A stretch of DNA of 64,000 bases from Dryocosmus kuriphilus. Its lineage: Eukaryota; Arthropoda; Insecta; Hymenoptera; Cynipidae. The stretch's first letter is position 1; every line of letters begins with the position of its first letter. The notes beneath the pieces are model-generated. The model was not told where the DNA came from and made no database searches. It saw only the letters and a list, made by a program, of their open reading frames with translations. Location of the stretch: the NCBI GenBank assembly GCA_038277395.1, contig CM076189.1, forward strand, positions 86,355,421 to 86,419,420, given 5' to 3'. Both the position numbers and the translations under genes were made by a program. Shown here piece after piece: positions 55,001 through 60,713 of the stretch.

Positions 55001-58000
55001 ATGCAAATTCATTTTACATCTCAAACACACATTGAATTTATTTTATTCCCGATCTCTCATTCCTGCATATCTTACATGTCCGCACACTCGTACGTTTACA
55101 TTGGCTTCTTTTTCTTGAAAATAAGACTATGTTTTTGAAAATAGAATTATTTTTTTAAAAACTGAAGTATTTTTGTTTGAAAATGGAATCATTTTGTTGG
55201 AAGTGCAAGATTTCAACCATTAACGAAGTCAGTAAAGAAATATTCTGAAAACTGAAGAATTGCTATTTTTATAAACAAAGGTATTGAAAAGCAACAATAG
55301 GTATACATTAGTAGCAATTACATATTGGTGTTAAAAATAAAATGTGTGAAGAAACACACAGCTCTACGCAACTTGCAATGTCAAATTCAAGTATTTTTTC
55401 AAGTTTAAAAAATGATTAGTTCAATTTCAAACTTTTTCAGTTTTTAAGATTTTATGTCGAAATATTTAATTTTTGAAACGATAATTCAATTTTTAATCAA
55501 AAATGTTATAGTAAAATATTCCAAAACAGAATTAATTCTCAAACAAAATTAATCCAATCAAAACTGAAAGAAATAACTAGAAAGACGAATTTGCAACAAA
55601 GATAGTTGAATTCCCGACATTTGCACAAAAAATATAATAGTTGAAATTTTAACCAAAGCATCTGAATTATTAATAAAAAAAGTTAAAATATCAACAAAAA
55701 AATGCTTAATTAAAAAACAGGTATATGTCCAAAAAGAAAAAGAATTTTCAAGTAATCTTAGAACTAATTTAAACTAACTTTTAATTAAGAAAAGATCAAT
55801 TTTGAAGAAAATAGTAGATTTTTCAAATAAAAAAGATGAATTCTCAGATAGAAATGTTGAAACTGACTTTATCCAATAAAAAAGTTTTCAGCAAAGTATA
55901 GATGAATTGTGAACCGAAGAGAAGTAATTTTCAAAAAAAAAATTGCATTTAAATCCTAGAAAGATAAATTTTGACCAAAAACACTAACTTTCAATCAATA
56001 TATTTTAATCCTCCATAAAAAAAAAACTTCAAATAATAAATGAATTTCTAATCAAAAATAGATTTATTTTCAACAAGAAGAAATTAATGTTCAACGGAAT
56101 ATTTTCATTTTGAACTGAAAAAGACAAACTTTAAACAAATTAGTTGAACGTTCAAACAAAAATAAATCATTTTCGTCCAAAAATGTAACAACTTAATTTT
56201 CAACCAAATGTGATCAAATTTTCAATAAAATTTTTCAATTTGAAATAGAAAAAAGTGAATTCCCAAAACAAAAAAAGGTTGAAAATTCAATTTTTACATT
56301 TTTCGAAGAAACCTTAATTTTTTGGTTAAAAATGCAAACTAAATTGTTCAAAATTCTAATGAGTTTTTCATAAATCACTTAAATAAATATTCCATGCGAT
56401 AAATATTTAGTATAGAAAAAAGCTTGCGGATTTAGGTGAAATACTTACGGAAAATTCAAATACTTTGGTTGAAACATAAACCTTGTTGTTGAAAATTTTT
56501 TTGGTTCAAGTGAATTCTAATGTTGTGATTTCAGAAGTCATCTTTTTTGGTTGAAGAATTTCCTATTCTGTTCAAAATTGGTCTCCTCTTAGTTAAAAAT
56601 GAGTAAAATTCGTTGAAAAACATAGATGAAAAATTTTTTCTTTTATCAAAAATATAACTATTTATTAATTAAGTTCACTTTTTTTTGAGAATTTAATTTT
56701 TTTATATCAAGCATACAAATATTTTGGTTGAAATTTGAAGTTTCTAGTTTTCTCCGACAAGTTGGAAAGTCGAATTTATTTTATTCCTTTCCTTTCATTG
56801 ATAATACATCAAATATTTTTGGTTAAAAGATAATATTTTTTTATTTAAATATAACTATTTTCTTGTTTGTTTTGAGAATTAGTACTATTAGATCGAAAAA
56901 TTTAACCATTTTGTTAAAAATTCGCCTTCTTCCATTAAAAATTGAACTGTTCCATTAACAATTATTTTTCTTTTGGTCAAAAATTCGACTATTTTGTAAT
57001 CAAAATTAGTCTTTTTCGTTCGAAACTTAGCTGTCTTGTTGACGGTTGAATTTTCTTCATTTTCGGTTCAAAATTAAACTACTATATTTTTGTTTTTGAG
57101 ATTTGATCTTTTTCGATTGAAACTTCAACGATTTTATTGATACTGCATCACGTTTGTTTGATTGAAAACGCAATTGTTACATTTTTGATCGAAAATGATT
57201 ATTTTTTGTTTAAAGATTCGACTAATGTATTAAAAATTCGTTTTTTGCAGTCAAAAATTAAAATATTCCGTTGAAAATTAATCTTTTCTTGTTGAAAATA
57301 TCACTATTTTTTATTGGAAACTCACTTATTTCTTTTAGAGTGTTATTTATGTATGAAGATTTCAAATATGTAAAACCCTTCAATTTCAAAGAATAAATAG
57401 TTAAATTGTAAAGTCAAAAACACGAATTCTGAATCAAAAGTGGAACAGCTAAGCTTTATATAAAGCATTAATTTTAAATAAAAACTAGATGAATTTTCAA
57501 CAAACAAAAATTAAATTTCAAGAAAAACTTTTAAATCTTATATAAAAAACTCACAGTTTCAAAGAAAGATATAGTCAGTAATATTTTTGAGGCCAAACTT
57601 CTCGTTCTGACAAGGTTTAAAAATTTTTGGATTTTCATAATACACAATTGCTTTTAAAAACACTATTATTTACCAAATTTTTGTTCAGGCTTTGTTAATC
57701 ACGTTAAATAGAAGTGATTAATTTAAGGTAAATAGATTGTGTTAGTATTCCTTACTGTTCGGTTAAAAAACAATGACTTCGAAATACGTGACATTGGTGG
57801 AGGTGAAGTTGTTAAATTAGAAGTTTCGAAACACGGGCTCATATTATTTTAATAAAGTTAAAAATATGTTACACAATGGTGTTTGTTGATTAAGCTTTTA
57901 GCCTTGGCACAAATATTTCAAACGATTTTAAGGAATTTCCAGGAGTTTCATGATATTTTAAAGAAATTTAATGAACAAGTTTAGTTCAATTTATGACAAA

Positions 58001-60666
58001 AATATTCAGTTCTTTTAGAAAAACATCCAGGTATCCATAATTTGAGATTGTGCTTGAGAATCCCGAATCCCTTTTTGGAAAATCGAAGAAAAGCATACTT
58101 CTACACCGGATTTGCGAAAGAGGTTTATTTTAGGTCATGTTAGGTGATTGTCAACAATGAAACATATATTTAATGAAAACTTGTAAAAAGTAGGGAATTA
58201 AGCTCAATATAACGTGGAATAAAAATATAACAAATTAATTTTTAAACAAAAGGGATGAATTTTCAACTAGATCATTCAATTTTTAACCGAAAACGATGAA
58301 TTCGCCAAAAAATATAATACTTGAATGTTTAACCAAAAATAGAAAAACTTCCGACCAATATGCAACAGATAAATTTTGAACCAAAAATAGTTGAATTTTT
58401 CAACTACAAAAATATAGCTTTCAACCAAATTATTTGGATTTTTTGTCAAAATATTTGAACTTCAAACCAAAAAGTGAAAAGGATTAACGAACAAGAATAA
58501 TTGGAATGGACGTGAAATTCTAGTTGGAATGAAAACATAAATATAATATATTATATAGTATCTCTTAATTATTTAATTCAAAAATGAAAACGAAGGAAGG
58601 AAAAATAAAGGAAAATTGAAATTGCTTTGAAATTCAAGTTGGAATATAAATATAAATATAATATATATACATACCCACATATATGGGCTTCCGTTTCCGG
58701 CGCTGATAGTGATGGGACGCGTGTGGGAATTTGAGCGATCATTTTGACTTTGGAGGCGAATAAGTGTTGTGTGGGGTAAAAAAAAGGGCTGTGCTTAGAG
58801 TTATGGCAGTTGGTATGTAGGTGGAATGATTGGAAGGGTCGCGGAAGGTGGAAGATGGGAAAAAATGAGAAAAAGTGGTGCATACTGAAGAGTGAGGTTA
58901 GGTTTGAAGTTAGTTAGTTAGTTAGTTTGGAGGACGGAGAGTAGCATAGTGAAGTTTTACGAGTCTCGGGAGACGGATGGTGAGGTAAGGTCTGGTTATT
59001 GACAACTAATACCGTCTTTTTGTGTGGAAATAGTGCGAATGAAGAAGGACGGGTGAGGGGAGCTTGGGGAGCAGAGCGAGAGCTTGACATGTGGCGCGGG
59101 AGACCAGTGGGTAAGGTAGGAGAGTAGCAGGCCACAGGGTAACAGGCCGATTACAAGGAGACCAAGGCAACAGAACGCTAGAGGGCAATACGTGCCCGAA
59201 GAAGGGAATTAGAGACTGAGACCCAGTGCGCAATGAATGAAGTGTTGAGCCGGGCAGGCGGGACTATTAGGGGCGACTCAGAGAGGTTAGAGATGGGCAA
59301 GTCAATTGTTAGGATGTTAGAGTCAAGTAAAGCCATTGTTAAGGCATTAGATAGGACAAAGGACACAATGAAGAATATGTTCCGAGAGTTAGAGAAGATA
59401 GTGAGTAGAGGGAAAGCGGAAGAGAAGGAAGATGGGAGGGGAACAGAGGGGATAGTCAAAAAGATAAAAGAGAAATGGGAGAAATGGGAAAATTGCTGGA
59501 AAAAAGAGAAAGAAAAAGTGTGGCAAAAGCTAGAGAGGATGGAGGAGGGACAGAGAAAAAAGCAGAAAGAGGGGAGAAAGGTTAAAACGTAGGTACTTAG
59601 AATGCAGAGCTAAACGTCAGCAGAATCGTGACGAAATAGGTAGAGGGGACGGGGAAGAGGGAGATATGAACTTGTGAGAGGAGAATGAGAGAATTGAAAG
59701 TAGAGTTGAAAGGTTAGAAAGGAAAAAGGAGGGGCTTGAAAGGGAAAAGAAAAGGAGAAATATCGTTATAAAAGGATTGCAAGCAGAAAGAGAAACGGGA
59801 AAGAAGGAGGTAGAGAAACTTTTGAGGGACATAGGGGCGAATGTCAGAGTGCAGGAAATAAAGGGTGTGGGCAACAAGACAGGAGGAAAAGCGAGGATGT
59901 ACATAGTCAAGCAGGGAAGTGAAGTGGAGAGGAGAGACGTAATGAGGAAAAAGAAGGTGCTAAGGGGAAGGAAAGAAAGAATTGATGAAGATATGTCTTG
60001 GAGGGAGAGAAGGAAGAGATGGCTAATTGGACTGAGGGCTTGGGTGGAGAGGAGAAAAGGAAATAGAGTCGGGTTTGTGAGAGACAGGTTGTGGGTGAAT
60101 GAGACGGTGTGGATATGGGACGCAGAGAGAGAGAGAGGAGTTGGAAATAGGTGAGCGGTCTCAAAGTCGAAGGGGAGCAGATGTGGGTAAGGACAGAGTA
60201 GAAGCTCCGCGGCTTACGAACGAGATAAGAGGAAGAATGTATGGAGAAGGGAAAGAGAGTGCTAAAAGGGGATTAAAGTAGTTTTTTGGAATGTGCTAGG
60301 GATGGATGAAGAAATTGGAAAGGCTGAGAGACAGAGCAGGTCATGCAGGGTAGAGAAGAGCCAAAATGTTTCGTATAAAGGCAACAGAAAAGTCAGTATA
60401 GTCGCGGATTAATGTACCATCAATAGAATGGAAAGGGCGAGAGGAAACGGAAGCCCAAGGTATTGAGCGGCAGTGCGTAGGTTTAGATTAGAGATTAAGA
60501 AGCTATGTACATATAGGATAAGGTAGAAATAAGTATTTGTAAAATCTACGCTGGATGTAAAGATGTGATGATAATGTAAAGACTCTCAAACCCGTAAAAG
60601 GGAGAGAGTATAAATAAATAAACGAAACGAAATATAGATTATATTATATATGTATGTATATTATAT

Positions 60667-60713
<47 letters not shown>

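Noticed and set aside
54830..55138. 102-codon plus-strand frame
   Set aside because: No motif, no splice context, AT-rich composition. Probably chance.
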